From: Tatumella citrea
GTDB taxonomy: Bacteria > Pseudomonadota > Gammaproteobacteria > Enterobacterales > Enterobacteriaceae
NCBI RefSeq assembly: GCF_002163585.1
Contig: NZ_CP015579.1
Location: 1,426,001 to 1,490,000, forward strand
Direction of reading: 5' to 3'
DNA length: 64,000 bases
Under the pieces are notes generated by a model, which was given only the letters and a program-made list of their open reading frames with translations, ran no database searches and was not told the origin of the DNA. Of the stretch, positions 53,640 to 62,733 are shown piece after piece (position 1 is the stretch's first letter; each line of letters starts with the position of its first letter). The translations under genes were made by a program, and so were the position numbers.

Positions 53640-55754
53640 ATGAATTCTCTGTTTGCCAGTACAGGCCGTGGGCTGGAAGAACTTTTAAAAACTGAGCTGG
53701 AAGCGTTGGGTGCTCAGAATATACAGCTGGTGCCGGGCGGTGTTCATTATCAGGGCGATGACAAAATGTTGTATCAGAGCCTGATGTGGAGCCGGCTTGC
53801 TTCACGGATCCTGCTGCCATTGGGAGAATTCGGCCTGTGGAGTGATCTTGATCTGTATGTGGGTGCTCAGTCTGTTCCATGGACAGAATTGTTCGACAGC
53901 AACCGCAGTTTTGCAGTGCACTTCAATGGCACAAACGAAATTATCCGTAACAGTCAGTTTGGTGCAATGCGGGTGAAAGACGCTATCGTAGATAGTTTCA
54001 CCCGAAAAAATCTGGCACGCCCTGACGTTGACCGTGAATCACCGGATATCCGGATTGTTGCATGGCTGAACAAAGACAAAGTAAGTCTTTCACTGGATTT
54101 AAGTGGAGATGCGTTGCATCAGCGTAATTATCGCCAACAGACAGGTCAGGCACCGCTTAAAGAGAACCTGGCTGCTGCGATTGTCATGCGTTCCGGCTGG
54201 CGTGCAGGAACACCAATGATCGATCCAATGTGTGGGTCAGGTACTCTGCTTATTGAAGCCGCGATGATCGCTGCTGATCGTGCTCCGGGACTGGCCCGTA
54301 AACACTGGGGATTCAGTGCATGGAAAGGGCACAATGAAGCTGTCTGGCAGGAAGTCAGCAGTGAAGCCAATCGTCGCGCCAGCCTGGCGATGCAGGGTAA
54401 AAAAGTCCGGTTCTACGGATACGATAATGATCCGCAGGTGATCCAACGGGCACAGGTCAACGCCCGTAAAGCAGGAATGGCTGCGTTTATCAGTTTTAAA
54501 GCTCAGGATGTACTTCAGCTGAAAAACCCGTTGCCGGCAGAAGAAACCGGAACGATACTCAGCAACCCGCCTTACGGTGAGCGCCTGGAAAGTGAACCAG
54601 CGCTGATTGCATTACACAGTCAGTTTGGACGAATTGTAAAACGTGAGTTTGCAGGCTGGAAATTGTCTCTGTTTAGCGGCTCTCCGGAGCTGTTAAGCTG
54701 CCTGCAACTGCGTGCCGAAAGACAGTTCAAAGCAAAAAATGGTCCGCTTGACTGTGTACAAAAAAATTACCAGTTGATGGCCGGCTCATCAGAATCGACG
54801 CGGGATATTGCCGAAGATTATGCTAACCGCTTGCGTAAGAATATTAAGAAGCTGGATAAATGGGCGAAGCAGGAAGGAACTAACTGCTACCGTATTTATG
54901 ATGCGGATTTACCGGAATACAATATTGCGGTCGATCGTTATGCTGACTGGGTGGTGATTCAGGAGTACGCACCACCAAAAACGGTAGATGCTCAAAAAGC
55001 CCGTCAACGCCTGTTTGATGTTATCAGTGCCACCCTGACAGTGCTGGATATGCCGGCAAATCGTCTGGTTCTGAAAACGCGTGAGCGACAGAAAGGAAAA
55101 AGCCAGTACCAGAAACTGGGTGAAAAAGGGGAGTTCTTCCCGGTTGAAGAGTACAACGCGCGTTTACTGGTGAATCTGACCGATTATCTGGATACCGGTC
55201 TGTTTATTGATCACCGGATTGCCCGCAAAATGTTGGGCGAGATGAGCCAGGGTAAAGATTTTCTTAACCTGTTTGCTTATACCGGAAGTGCCAGCGTTCA
55301 TGCGGGCCTCGGTGGCGCCCGTTCAACCACCACAGTAGATATGTCACGTACTTATCTTGAATGGGCCGAACGTAACCTGCAGTTGAACGGACTGTCCGGC
55401 CGGGCGCATCGGTTAATTCAGGCTGACTGCCTGAGCTGGATGCAGGAAGCACATGAATCATTTGATTTGATATTTATCGATCCACCGACGTTCTCGAACT
55501 CCAAACGTATGGAAGATAGTTTTGATGTGCAACGGGATCATCTTGATCTGTTCAGCGATCTGAAACGACTGCTGCGTAAAGGTGGCACTATCATGTTCTC
55601 GAATAATAAACGCGGATTCAAAATGGATCTCGACGGGCTGGCGGCACTGGGACTGCAGGCTCAGGAAATTACGCAAAAAACCCTTTCTCAGGATTTTGCC
55701 AGAAATAAACATATCCATAATTGCTGGCTAATCACTGCCACGGGTAAGGAATAA
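53640..55754 (+). CDS. rlmL: Bifunctional 23S rRNA methyltransferase RlmKL
   Basis: RlmKL (YcbY) makes m2G2445 (RlmL half) and m7G2069 (RlmK half) in 23S rRNA. The 704-residue fusion has an N-terminal THUMP domain (residues about 40-155), the RlmL Rossmann domain with [19 protein letters not shown] and the catalytic [11 protein letters not shown], and the RlmK half with [16 protein letters not shown] and [14 protein letters not shown]. It is followed after 6 bases by uup, suggesting cotranscription. The ribosome site is weak. Confidence 0.97.
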   Translation: MNSLFASTGRGLEELLKTELEALGAQNIQLVPGGVHYQGDDKMLYQSLMWSRLASRILLPLGEFGLWSDLDLYVGAQSVPWTELFDSNRSFAVHFNGTNEIIRNSQFGAMRVKDAIVDSFTRKNLARPDVDRESPDIRIVAWLNKDKVSLSLDLSGDALHQRNYRQQTGQAPLKENLAAAIVMRSGWRAGTPMIDPMCGSGTLLIEAAMIAADRAPGLARKHWGFSAWKGHNEAVWQEVSSEANRRASLAMQGKKVRFYGYDNDPQVIQRAQVNARKAGMAAFISFKAQDVLQLKNPLPAEETGTILSNPPYGERLESEPALIALHSQFGRIVKREFAGWKLSLFSGSPELLSCLQLRAERQFKAKNGPLDCVQKNYQLMAGSSESTRDIAEDYANRLRKNIKKLDKWAKQEGTNCYRIYDADLPEYNIAVDRYADWVVIQEYAPPKTVDAQKARQRLFDVISATLTVLDMPANRLVLKTRERQKGKSQYQKLGEKGEFFPVEEYNARLLVNLTDYLDTGLFIDHRIARKMLGEMSQGKDFLNLFAYTGSASVHAGLGGARSTTTVDMSRTYLEWAERNLQLNGLSGRAHRLIQADCLSWMQEAHESFDLIFIDPPTFSNSKRMEDSFDVQRDHLDLFSDLKRLLRKGGTIMFSNNKRGFKMDLDGLAALGLQAQEITQKTLSQDFARNKHIHNCWLITATGKE

Positions 55755-55760
55755 TTTTTT

Positions 55761-57680
55761 ATGTCATTAATTAGTATACATAATGCCTGGCTGTCATTCA
55801 GTGATGCGCCGTTACTGGATAATACCGAACTGCATATCGAAGAAAATGAGCGGGTTTGTCTGGTCGGACGTAATGGTGCTGGTAAATCAACCCTGATGAA
55901 GATCATTAATCAGGAAATTCCGCTGGATGATGGCAGGATTATCTACGAGCAGGATTTAGTGGTTGCGCGCCTGCAGCAGGACCCGCCACGAAACATCACC
56001 GGTTCGGTCTATGATTTTGTCGCAGAAGGTGTCGCTGAGCAGGCAAAATATCTGAAAGAATATCATGCCATTTCACATCTGGTGATGCAGGACCCCAGCG
56101 ATAAAAATCTCAATGAGATGGCCAGACTCCAGACACTGCTGGACCACCATAACCTCTGGCAGTTGGAGGGGCGCATTAATGATGTATTGCAAAATATTGG
56201 TCTGGATGCGGAAACAGAATTGTCTTCACTGTCCGGTGGCTGGTTAAGAAAGGCAGCGTTGGGTCGTGCCCTGGTCAGCAACCCTAAAGTGTTACTGCTG
56301 GATGAGCCAACCAACCACCTTGATATTGAAACTATCGACTGGCTTGAAACTTTTCTTAAGACATTCAGTGGCAGCATCGTGTTTATTTCTCACGACCGTT
56401 CGTTTATCCGCAATATGGCAACGCGTATTGTCGACCTTGATCGCGGCAAACTGGTGTCCTGGCCGGGTGACTATGACAATTTTGTACTGGGTAAGGAAGA
56501 AGCACTGCGGGTTGAAGAGCTACAAAATGCTGAATTCGACCGCAAGCTGGCCCAGGAAGAGGTGTGGATTCGCCAGGGGATAAAAGCCCGCCGGACACGC
56601 AATGAGGGGCGGGTTCGGGCCCTGAAAGCTTTACGTCGCGAACGTTCCGAACGTCGTGAGGTGATGGGCAAAGCCAATATGCAGGTTGAAGAAGCTTCCC
56701 GTTCAGGAAAAATTGTCTTTGAACTGGAAGATGTCAACTATCAGGTACAGGGCAAAACACTGGTTGAAAATTTCTCCGCTCAGGTTCAACGTGGCGATAA
56801 AATTGCACTGATTGGAGCTAACGGTTGCGGTAAAACGACACTGCTGCGCCTGATGCTGGGGGATTTAACGGCTGACAGTGGCAAAATCCATCGTGGAACC
56901 AAACTGGAAGTCGCCTATTTTGACCAGCATCGTGCTGAGCTGGATCCTGACCGTACAGTGATGGACAACCTGGCCGAAGGAAAACAGGAAGTGATGGTCA
57001 ACGGCAAGCCACGCCATGTTCTGGGATACTTACAGGACTTCCTGTTCCACCCGAAACGTGCGATGACCCCGGTTCGTGCGTTGTCTGGTGGTGAACGTAA
57101 CCGTCTGTTACTGGCGCGGTTGTTCCTTAAACCCAGTAATTTACTGATTCTCGATGAACCAACCAATGACCTGGATGTGGAAACACTGGAGTTGCTTGAG
57201 GAACTGATCGACGGCTATCAGGGAACAGTTCTGCTGGTTAGCCATGATCGTCAGTTTGTTGATAATACAGTGACCGATTGCTGGATATTTGAAGGAAATG
57301 GTGAAGTCGGTCGCTTTGTTGGCGGGTACCACGATGCCCGGGGGCAGCGTGCAGCCTATAAACTGGCAAAAAAGCCAGCTACCAGTAAACCTGCGGCAGC
57401 ACCGGTAGCGAAAACAGCGACTACAACGGATGCTAAAACCAGTAAACCGGCTAAGCTAAGTTATAACCTGGCGCGGGAACTTGAACAGTTGCCACAGAAA
57501 CTCGAAACACTGGAAACTGAAATCGCACAACTGCAGGCGACAATGAGTAAAGCTGATTTTTTCAGCCAGCCGCATGATAAAACACAACCGGTTATCGATC
57601 AGCTTTCGGTGGCCGAACAGGCTCTGGAAGAAGCATTTACCCGCTGGGAATATCTTGAAAATCTCAGGAATGGAGAGTAA
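55761..57680 (+). CDS. uup: ABC-F family ATPase Uup
   Basis: Uup is a soluble ABC-F ATPase linked to ribosome function and to suppressing precise transposon excision in E. coli. The 639-residue protein has two nucleotide-binding domains: Walker A GRNGAGKST and signature SLSGGWLRKAALGRAL in the first, GANGCGKTT and ALSGGERNRLLLARLF in the second, each with LLDEPTNHLD/LILDEPTNDLD. The inter-domain linker (EEVWIRQGIKARRTRNEGRV) and a C-terminal coiled-coil DNA-binding tail (after an A/T/P/K-rich hinge at about 540-575) are present. pqiA follows after 5 bases. Confidence 0.97.
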   Translation: MSLISIHNAWLSFSDAPLLDNTELHIEENERVCLVGRNGAGKSTLMKIINQEIPLDDGRIIYEQDLVVARLQQDPPRNITGSVYDFVAEGVAEQAKYLKEYHAISHLVMQDPSDKNLNEMARLQTLLDHHNLWQLEGRINDVLQNIGLDAETELSSLSGGWLRKAALGRALVSNPKVLLLDEPTNHLDIETIDWLETFLKTFSGSIVFISHDRSFIRNMATRIVDLDRGKLVSWPGDYDNFVLGKEEALRVEELQNAEFDRKLAQEEVWIRQGIKARRTRNEGRVRALKALRRERSERREVMGKANMQVEEASRSGKIVFELEDVNYQVQGKTLVENFSAQVQRGDKIALIGANGCGKTTLLRLMLGDLTADSGKIHRGTKLEVAYFDQHRAELDPDRTVMDNLAEGKQEVMVNGKPRHVLGYLQDFLFHPKRAMTPVRALSGGERNRLLLARLFLKPSNLLILDEPTNDLDVETLELLEELIDGYQGTVLLVSHDRQFVDNTVTDCWIFEGNGEVGRFVGGYHDARGQRAAYKLAKKPATSKPAAAPVAKTATTTDAKTSKPAKLSYNLARELEQLPQKLETLETEIAQLQATMSKADFFSQPHDKTQPVIDQLSVAEQALEEAFTRWEYLENLRNGE

Positions 57681-57685
57681 CCCCG

Positions 57686-58969
57686 ATGAACATTACCCGG
57701 TGTGAGCAGCTCAAAGATGCAGACACATGGGTTTTGTGTCCTCAGTGTGACATGGCATGCCGCTTACCGTCTTTGACTGTCGGGACGAAAGCGGTGTGCC
57801 CGCGTTGTCATACCACTCTGGATATGCGCTGGCCGGATGCGGCTAAACGGCCTACTGCTTATGCTATTTCGGCATTGTTGATGCTGGTGCTCGCCAATCT
57901 GTTTCCGTTTATCAGTATGCATGTTGCTGGTTTGAGCAGTGAGATCAGTCTGACGCGTATTCCGGGGATCATGGTATCTGATGATTACCAGCCACTGGCG
58001 GTTCTGTTTCTGTTGCTGGTGCAGGGAATTCCGGCCTGCTGCCTGATCATCATTATCCTGCTGGTGAATCACGCGAGTATGCCACTGCCATTGAAGGTTC
58101 AACTGGCAAAACTGTTCTTCCATTTGCGAAACTGGGGAATGGCCGAAATTTTTATGGCTGGTGTGCTGGTAAGTTTCGTGAAACTTATGGCTTACGGCGA
58201 AATAGGGTTAGGGATCAGCTTCTGGCCCTGGTGCCTGTTTTGCATTTTTCAGTTACGCACCTTTCAGTGTGTGGATAAGCGTCGGTTATGGCAGCACATT
58301 AAACCTGCTCCGGCACTTCCTAAAATGCCGATGGCAGGTTTGAGCGGACTCGCGCAGGAGCTACGTTCCTGCCCATGCTGTACTGCTATTTTGCCACTGC
58401 ACGACTCTGTCTGTCCGCGCTGTTTTTCACACGGCACGGCACGGAAAAAGCAAAGTTTGCAGTGGACTCTGGCCTTGTTACTGACTTCTGTAATGCTTTA
58501 TATTCCCGCTAATATTATGCCGATTATGATCACCGATGCTCTGGGGTCTAAAATCACATCAAATATCATGGCGGGTGTCGTTTTGCTGTGGAGTGATGGC
58601 TCATATCCTGTTGCGCTGGTGATTTTCATTGCCAGTATTATGGTGCCAACACTGAAAATTCTGGCCATTGCCTGGCTCAGTTGGAACGCCAGCGGCAGAG
58701 GGCAGAGGGATAATGAAAAAATGCATCTGGTGTATGAAGTGGTCGAATTTGTCGGTCGCTGGTCAATGATCGATGTATTTGTTATTGCAATTTTGTCCTC
58801 TCTGGTGCGGATGGGAGGGTTAATGAATATCTATCCGGCACCTGGTGCTTTGCTATTTGCTGCTGTTGTTATTTTAACCATGTTTGCCGCACTGACATTT
58901 GATCCCCGCCTGCTGTGGGATCGTGAATCAAAGAACCCCGTTGAGGAATCCGGTGTTGAAAGAGAATAA
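57686..58969 (+). CDS. pqiA: Intermembrane transport protein PqiA
   Basis: PqiA is the inner-membrane part of the PqiABC system, an MCE-type lipid path between inner and outer membranes, induced by paraquat in E. coli. The 427-residue protein has two zinc-ribbon-like segments (LCPQCDMACRLP/VCPRCHTTL and CPCCTAILPLHDSVCPRC), each followed by a four-helix membrane block (GTFFLLLVQ-like VLFLLLVQGIPACCLIIIILLV and SLQWTLALLLTSVMLYIPANIMPIM). pqiB starts within its last codons. Confidence 0.95.
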   Translation: MNITRCEQLKDADTWVLCPQCDMACRLPSLTVGTKAVCPRCHTTLDMRWPDAAKRPTAYAISALLMLVLANLFPFISMHVAGLSSEISLTRIPGIMVSDDYQPLAVLFLLLVQGIPACCLIIIILLVNHASMPLPLKVQLAKLFFHLRNWGMAEIFMAGVLVSFVKLMAYGEIGLGISFWPWCLFCIFQLRTFQCVDKRRLWQHIKPAPALPKMPMAGLSGLAQELRSCPCCTAILPLHDSVCPRCFSHGTARKKQSLQWTLALLLTSVMLYIPANIMPIMITDALGSKITSNIMAGVVLLWSDGSYPVALVIFIASIMVPTLKILAIAWLSWNASGRGQRDNEKMHLVYEVVEFVGRWSMIDVFVIAILSSLVRMGGLMNIYPAPGALLFAAVVILTMFAALTFDPRLLWDRESKNPVEESGVERE

Positions 58970-60599
58970 TCAGGAAACAGCCCGCATAGAGAACATCAAA
59001 AGATGGTCTCCGGTTTGGATTGTACCGATAGTCACGGTACTGATTGGTGCATGGATATTGTTTTATCATTTTTCGCATCAGGGTCCTGAAGTCACGCTGA
59101 TCACCAGCGATGCGGAAGGTATTGTGCCGGGCAAAACGGCAATAAAAAGTCGTAGTGTCGATATCGGTATGGTGGAGAGTGCCGAACTGAGCACCGATCT
59201 CCGGCATGTAGAAATTAAGGCGCGACTCAATTCCGGCATGGACAAAATGCTGCATGAAGACTCGGTCTTCTGGACAGTGAAGCCTCAGATCGGCCGTGAG
59301 GGAGTTACCGGCCTCGGGACTCTGCTTTCCGGTTCTTATATCGAATTACAGCCTGGCACACATGGTGAGCAGCCGGAACATTATCAGTTACTCGATTCAC
59401 CACCGCTGGCAGGTCCGGATGCTAAGGGGATTCGTATCATTCTGGATAGTGCGAAAGCAGGGCAGCTTAATGCCGGAGATCCGGTGTTGTTCCGTGGTTT
59501 CCGTGTTGGTTCGGTAGAAACCAGCAAGTTTGACACGACAAAAAGAATGATGAGTTATCAGCTGTTTATTCAGGCTCCGTATGACAGGCTGGTAACGACT
59601 AACGTGCGTTTCTGGAAAGACAGTGGCATTGCGGTGGACATGTCGGCCTCAGGTATGCGCGTTGAAATGGGCTCACTGACAACATTGTTCAGCGGTGGCG
59701 TCAGTTTTGATGTTCCTGATGGATCTCCTCTGGGTGAACCGGCAGAGAATAAAGCTGACTACCATTTATTTGATGATCAGCGTTCGATTCAGGAGTCAAT
59801 GTACACCGAACATACGGATTTCCTGTTGTTCTTCAATGAATCTATCCGCGGTCTGGAACCTGGCGCGCCGGTAGAATTCCGGGGTATCCGTTTAGGAACC
59901 GTAGAAAAAGTGCCTTATGTTATCCCTGGCCGGTTTGACACACTGAACAATGACTACCGGATTCCGGTACTGATCCGGATAGAACCGGGCCGGTTTGCTT
60001 CCAGTGTCGGCAATAATTTCAATATGGAACAACATCTGCAGCAAGGCCGTCTGAACGGATTAAGAGCCAGCCTGAAAACAGCGAACCTGATTACCGGTTC
60101 CCTGTATGTTGATCTGGACTTTTACAACAATGTTCCGCAGTTTACCGGTCCGGATTCTGTAGCAGGTTATGAAATTATTCCAACAGTAGTCGGTGGCCTT
60201 AATCAGATACAGCAGAAAGTCATGGCCATTCTCGACAAAGTGGAGAAATTACCTTTGGCTCCAATGCTCAATGAGGCTACTGGCACACTGAAAGAAAGCC
60301 AGAAAACAATGAAAAACCTGCAAACTACGCTGGATAATCTGAACAAGATCACTGGCAGTCCGGCAATGAAAACCTTGCCGGCAGATATGCAGCAAACATT
60401 GCGTGATCTTAACCGCAGTCTGAAAGGCCTGCAGCCAGGGTCCCCGGCTTACAATAAGCTGGTAGGTGATATGCAGCGACTTGATCAGGTATTGCAGGAG
60501 TTGCAACCGGTACTGAAAACACTGAATAACAAGAGCAATGCATTAGTCTTTGAAGCGAAGCCAGGCAAAGATCCTGAGCCTAAGAGGGCAAAACAGTGA
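58953..60599 (+). CDS. pqiB: Intermembrane transport protein PqiB (MCE domains)
   Basis: PqiB is anchored in the inner membrane and forms a hexameric tube across the periplasm. The 548-residue protein has one N-terminal helix (WSPVWIVPIVTVLIGAWILFY), three MCE domains (EVTLITSDAEGIVPGKTAIKSRSVDIG; GIRIILDSAKAGQLNAGDPVLFRGFRVG; a third with GLEPGAPVEFRGIRLG) and a C-terminal coiled coil (residues about 440-530). The start is uncertain: GTG at 58953 or TTG at 58956, both inside the end of pqiA, with GAGGA at 58943-58947. It overlaps pqiC by four bases. Confidence 0.94.
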   Translation: MLKENNQETARIENIKRWSPVWIVPIVTVLIGAWILFYHFSHQGPEVTLITSDAEGIVPGKTAIKSRSVDIGMVESAELSTDLRHVEIKARLNSGMDKMLHEDSVFWTVKPQIGREGVTGLGTLLSGSYIELQPGTHGEQPEHYQLLDSPPLAGPDAKGIRIILDSAKAGQLNAGDPVLFRGFRVGSVETSKFDTTKRMMSYQLFIQAPYDRLVTTNVRFWKDSGIAVDMSASGMRVEMGSLTTLFSGGVSFDVPDGSPLGEPAENKADYHLFDDQRSIQESMYTEHTDFLLFFNESIRGLEPGAPVEFRGIRLGTVEKVPYVIPGRFDTLNNDYRIPVLIRIEPGRFASSVGNNFNMEQHLQQGRLNGLRASLKTANLITGSLYVDLDFYNNVPQFTGPDSVAGYEIIPTVVGGLNQIQQKVMAILDKVEKLPLAPMLNEATGTLKESQKTMKNLQTTLDNLNKITGSPAMKTLPADMQQTLRDLNRSLKGLQPGSPAYNKLVGDMQRLDQVLQELQPVLKTLNNKSNALVFEAKPGKDPEPKRAKQ

Positions 60600-61165
60600 A
60601 CAGAATTTTGGTTTTAATTACTGCACTGTTACTCAGTGCCTGTAGTAGTGAAGCTGACAAGCAATATTATCAGTTACCGGCAATGCCGGTGACTACACCT
60701 GTTGCGACCAGTTCTGCTTCGCTGACCAGTGATCAGCATGTGTTATGGGTTGAACCGGTCAATGTGTCAGATTATCTGTCCGGCAATGGATTAGCGTATC
60801 AGACCAGTGATGTGCAATATGTCATTGCCACAAGTAATTTATGGGCCAGTCCCCTGGACCAGCAGTTACAGCAAACACTGGTCAGTAATCTGAGCCAGTT
60901 AATGCCAGGCTGGCTGGTGACCGGGTCACTGGCAGGTAATAACTACGATACGCTGTCAGTAACTGTCACTGGCTTCCACGGTCGATATGATGGTAAGGCG
61001 GTGATCAGCGGTTCATGGATATTACAGAAAGGAGATCAGTCAATCCGCAAACCTTTCTCACTGGTCCTGAAGCAGGATAAGGATGGTTATGCTGCGCTGG
61101 TCAGAACTCTGGCAGAAGGCTGGCAACAGGAAGCCAGACAGATAGCACAGCAAATCAGCCAGTAA
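60596..61165 (+). CDS. pqiC: Lipoprotein PqiC (YmbA)
   Basis: PqiC is an outer-membrane lipoprotein thought to receive the PqiB tube. The 189-residue product begins MNRILVLITALLLSACSS, with a clear lipobox LLSAC, and continues with the YmbA/ABC-type auxiliary fold (LWVEPVNVSDYLSGNGLAYQTSDVQY, NLWASPLDQQLQQTLVSNLSQLMPGW). It starts with GTG and overlaps pqiB by four bases; it ends the rlmKL-uup-pqiABC run, followed by a terminator. Confidence 0.93.
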   Translation: MNRILVLITALLLSACSSEADKQYYQLPAMPVTTPVATSSASLTSDQHVLWVEPVNVSDYLSGNGLAYQTSDVQYVIATSNLWASPLDQQLQQTLVSNLSQLMPGWLVTGSLAGNNYDTLSVTVTGFHGRYDGKAVISGSWILQKGDQSIRKPFSLVLKQDKDGYAALVRTLAEGWQQEARQIAQQISQ

Positions 61166-61180
61166 TCTTTCAGTATCATA

Positions 61181-61207
61181 AAGCCTCCCTGTGGAGGCTT
61201 TTTTTTT
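61181..61207 (+). terminator. Terminator of pqiABC
   Basis: AAGCCTCC/GGAGGCTT with loop CTGT, followed by T7, 16 bases after the pqiC stop. Confidence 0.93.
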
Positions 61208-61463
61208 GGAGCGAGCCCGGCTCAGAAAAATCCGGACTTTTGCTTAGATTTGTAAAATTACCAGAGCTGAAAAACGTCTGTTACCGCTAACGCCTTGTCT
61301 TAAGTCTGTTTCCTGAAAAGCTATTGCATTAATGTGACAGCCAGATGAATTTTAGGCATTGATCTTTTGGTTTTTAGGCGGTAGAAATAGGACGTGGTTG
61401 AGCATTTATTAACCACGGATCCTTTCTATCCCGTCCCACCTTAAACTATGAGGGAAAGCTGGT

Positions 61464-61631
61464 ATGAAGAGACAAAAAAGAGATCGCTTAGAGCGGGCAC
61501 ATTCACGCGGCTATCAGGCCGGAATAACCGGACGACCGAAAGAGAATTGTCCGTATCAGACCACTGACACACGCTCACATTGGCTGGGCGGATGGCGGAT
61601 GGCAATGGCCGAACGTTCGGTGTTTGCTTAA
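61464..61631 (+). CDS. rmf: Ribosome modulation factor
   Basis: Rmf dimerises 70S ribosomes into inactive 100S particles in stationary phase. The 55-residue basic protein reads MKRQKRDRLERAHSRGYQAG at the start, then ITGRPKENCPYQ, WLGGWRMAMAERSVFA, matching E. coli Rmf at nearly all positions as I recall it and having the same length. AGGGAAAG lies six bases before the ATG. It sits before fabA as in E. coli. The 256 bases between the pqiC terminator and rmf should hold its stress-dependent promoter; I see no clear site. Confidence 0.97.
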   Translation: MKRQKRDRLERAHSRGYQAGITGRPKENCPYQTTDTRSHWLGGWRMAMAERSVFA

Positions 61632-62093
61632 CTCTGAGGATCTAAGCGTGCCGGAGCCTTTGCTGATGTCAGGGGTTCCGGCAGAAAATAACTGGCAAAA
61701 ACTACTACCGGTACTGTTTCACTTCACTCTGATTTCTGTCCTGCATTTCATAACACCCCGCACCGACTTGTTCTCTGATAACTTCCTCAAATCACCAGCA
61801 GATAAAATAATGATTTTCACTGCTGATTTACCCGGCTTAGCTTGATTCCCCGGCGCCCGGGTTTCCGGCATAAATGTATTGTGTGGCAGTCAGCCTGACG
61901 TGAGCCAAAAGCGGTTACTCTGCTAAGCGTTGTGATGTAAGTCAGAAGGGTTTCATCCGGAATATTCAGGTCCGGGGCAGTCCTGTTATATCCGCAGGAT
62001 AACCGGAGATTGATATAACACAGGTAACATAAGGGGAATCGGCGAGCCTGCTCAGTCGCAGCAGATAACTCAGATAACAGTGGAATAACAGAA
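61632..62093. other. Gene-free interval between rmf and fabA, with inverted repeats
   Basis: About 460 bases hold no convincing coding region. They contain CCCGG/CCGGG at 61849-61861 (followed by TTT, a weak terminator candidate for rmf), GTCAG/CTGAC near 61890, a long inverted repeat at 61984-62020, and CTGCT/AGCAG at about 62048-62064. The interval may be the structured 3' untranslated region of rmf or hold a small RNA; no known RNA family is recognised. Confidence 0.45.
61984..62020. repeat. Perfect 9-bp inverted repeat
   Basis: TGTTATATC (61984-61992) and GATATAACA (62012-62020) pair perfectly around a 19-base loop; outside them CC and GG can extend the stem with a short bulge. It has no T run, so it is not a terminator. 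Confidence 0.6.
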
Positions 62094-62121
62094 ACAAAAA
62101 AGGCGGGGAAAACCCGCCTTT
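62094..62121 (-). terminator. Terminator of fabA
   Basis: AAAGGCGGG/CCCGCCTTT with loop GAAAA is followed leftward by T6, 22 bases after the fabA stop. Confidence 0.9.
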
Positions 62122-62143
62122 AGAAGATATAGCTGAATCTGGA

Positions 62144-62662
62144 TTAGAACGCCGCAGCGTCCTTGAACAGACCCACTTTCAGATCGTTAGCGTTGTAGAT
62201 CAACTGACCATCAACGAAAACTTCTCCATCAGCAACACCCATTACCAACTTGCGATTGATAACGCGTTTGAAGTGGATTTTGTAAGTGACTTTCTTCGCT
62301 GTCGGTAATACCTGTCCGGTGAATTTAACTTCACCTACACCCAGTGCACGTCCTTTACCTTCGGCACCCAGCCAGCCAAGGTAAAAACCAACCAGTTGCC
62401 ACATAGCATCCAGGCCCAGACAACCAGGCATAACCGGGTCATTGACGAAATGGCAGGCAAAAAACCATAAATCAGGAGTGATATCTAATTCAGCTTCAAC
62501 GAAACCTTTATCGTACTTACCACCCGTTTCGGACATTTTGACGACACGGTCCATCATCAGCATGTTCCCTGCTGGTAATGGCGGGCCATTCTCGCCAAAT
62601 AGCTCTCCGCGTCCGGAGGCAGCAAGGTCTTCTTTTGTATAGGAATCGCGTTTATCTACCAT
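62144..62662 (-). CDS. fabA: 3-hydroxydecanoyl-ACP dehydratase/isomerase
   Basis: FabA dehydrates 3-hydroxydecanoyl-ACP and isomerises the product to cis-3-decenoyl-ACP, the branch point to unsaturated fatty acids. The 172-residue hot-dog protein has the active-site His in [14 protein letters not shown] and the Asp in [10 protein letters not shown], and [14 protein letters not shown]. coli has HFIGDPVMPG, so the two residues after Phe differ. Promoter and FadR/FabR sites lie directly upstream. It is preceded by lonB in the same direction. Confidence 0.98.
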   Translation of the reverse strand: MVDKRDSYTKEDLAASGRGELFGENGPPLPAGNMLMMDRVVKMSETGGKYDKGFVEAELDITPDLWFFACHFVNDPVMPGCLGLDAMWQLVGFYLGWLGAEGKGRALGVGEVKFTGQVLPTAKKVTYKIHFKRVINRKLVMGVADGEVFVDGQLIYNANDLKVGLFKDAAAF

Positions 62663-62695
62663 GTCTGTTTTTAGCCTTAAATTTGTGAATTGGGG

Positions 62696-62724
62696 AGAAT
62701 AGCTTACAGTTGTACGCTGAGCAA
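62696..62724 (-). promoter_or_regulatory. fabA promoter
   Basis: Read leftward, -35 TTGCTC (62719-62724) and -10 TATTCT (62696-62701) are 17 bases apart, in the same layout as I recall for the E. coli fabA promoter (TTGTTC and TATCCT). Confidence 0.7.
62701..62718 (-). promoter_or_regulatory. FabR operator of fabA
   Basis: AGCGTACAACTGTAAGCT (leftward) is an 18-base near-palindrome that closely resembles the FabR site AGCGTACACGTGTTAGCT of E. coli as I remember it. It lies between the -35 and -10, so FabR would block transcription. Confidence 0.68.
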
Positions 62725-62733
62725 GTCCGATTA
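62717..62733 (-). promoter_or_regulatory. FadR operator of fabA
   Basis: The rightward strand reads CTGAGCAAGTCCGATTA, nearly the E. coli fabA FadR site (CTGAACAAGTCCGATCA). It covers the -35 and the end of lonB, including its stop codon. FadR activates fabA from this position in E. coli. Confidence 0.68.

Noticed and set aside
61624..61845. 73-residue frame after rmf
   Set aside because: Starts with TTG inside the end of rmf, lacks its own good ribosome site, and shows no recognisable domain. Kept as doubtful only.
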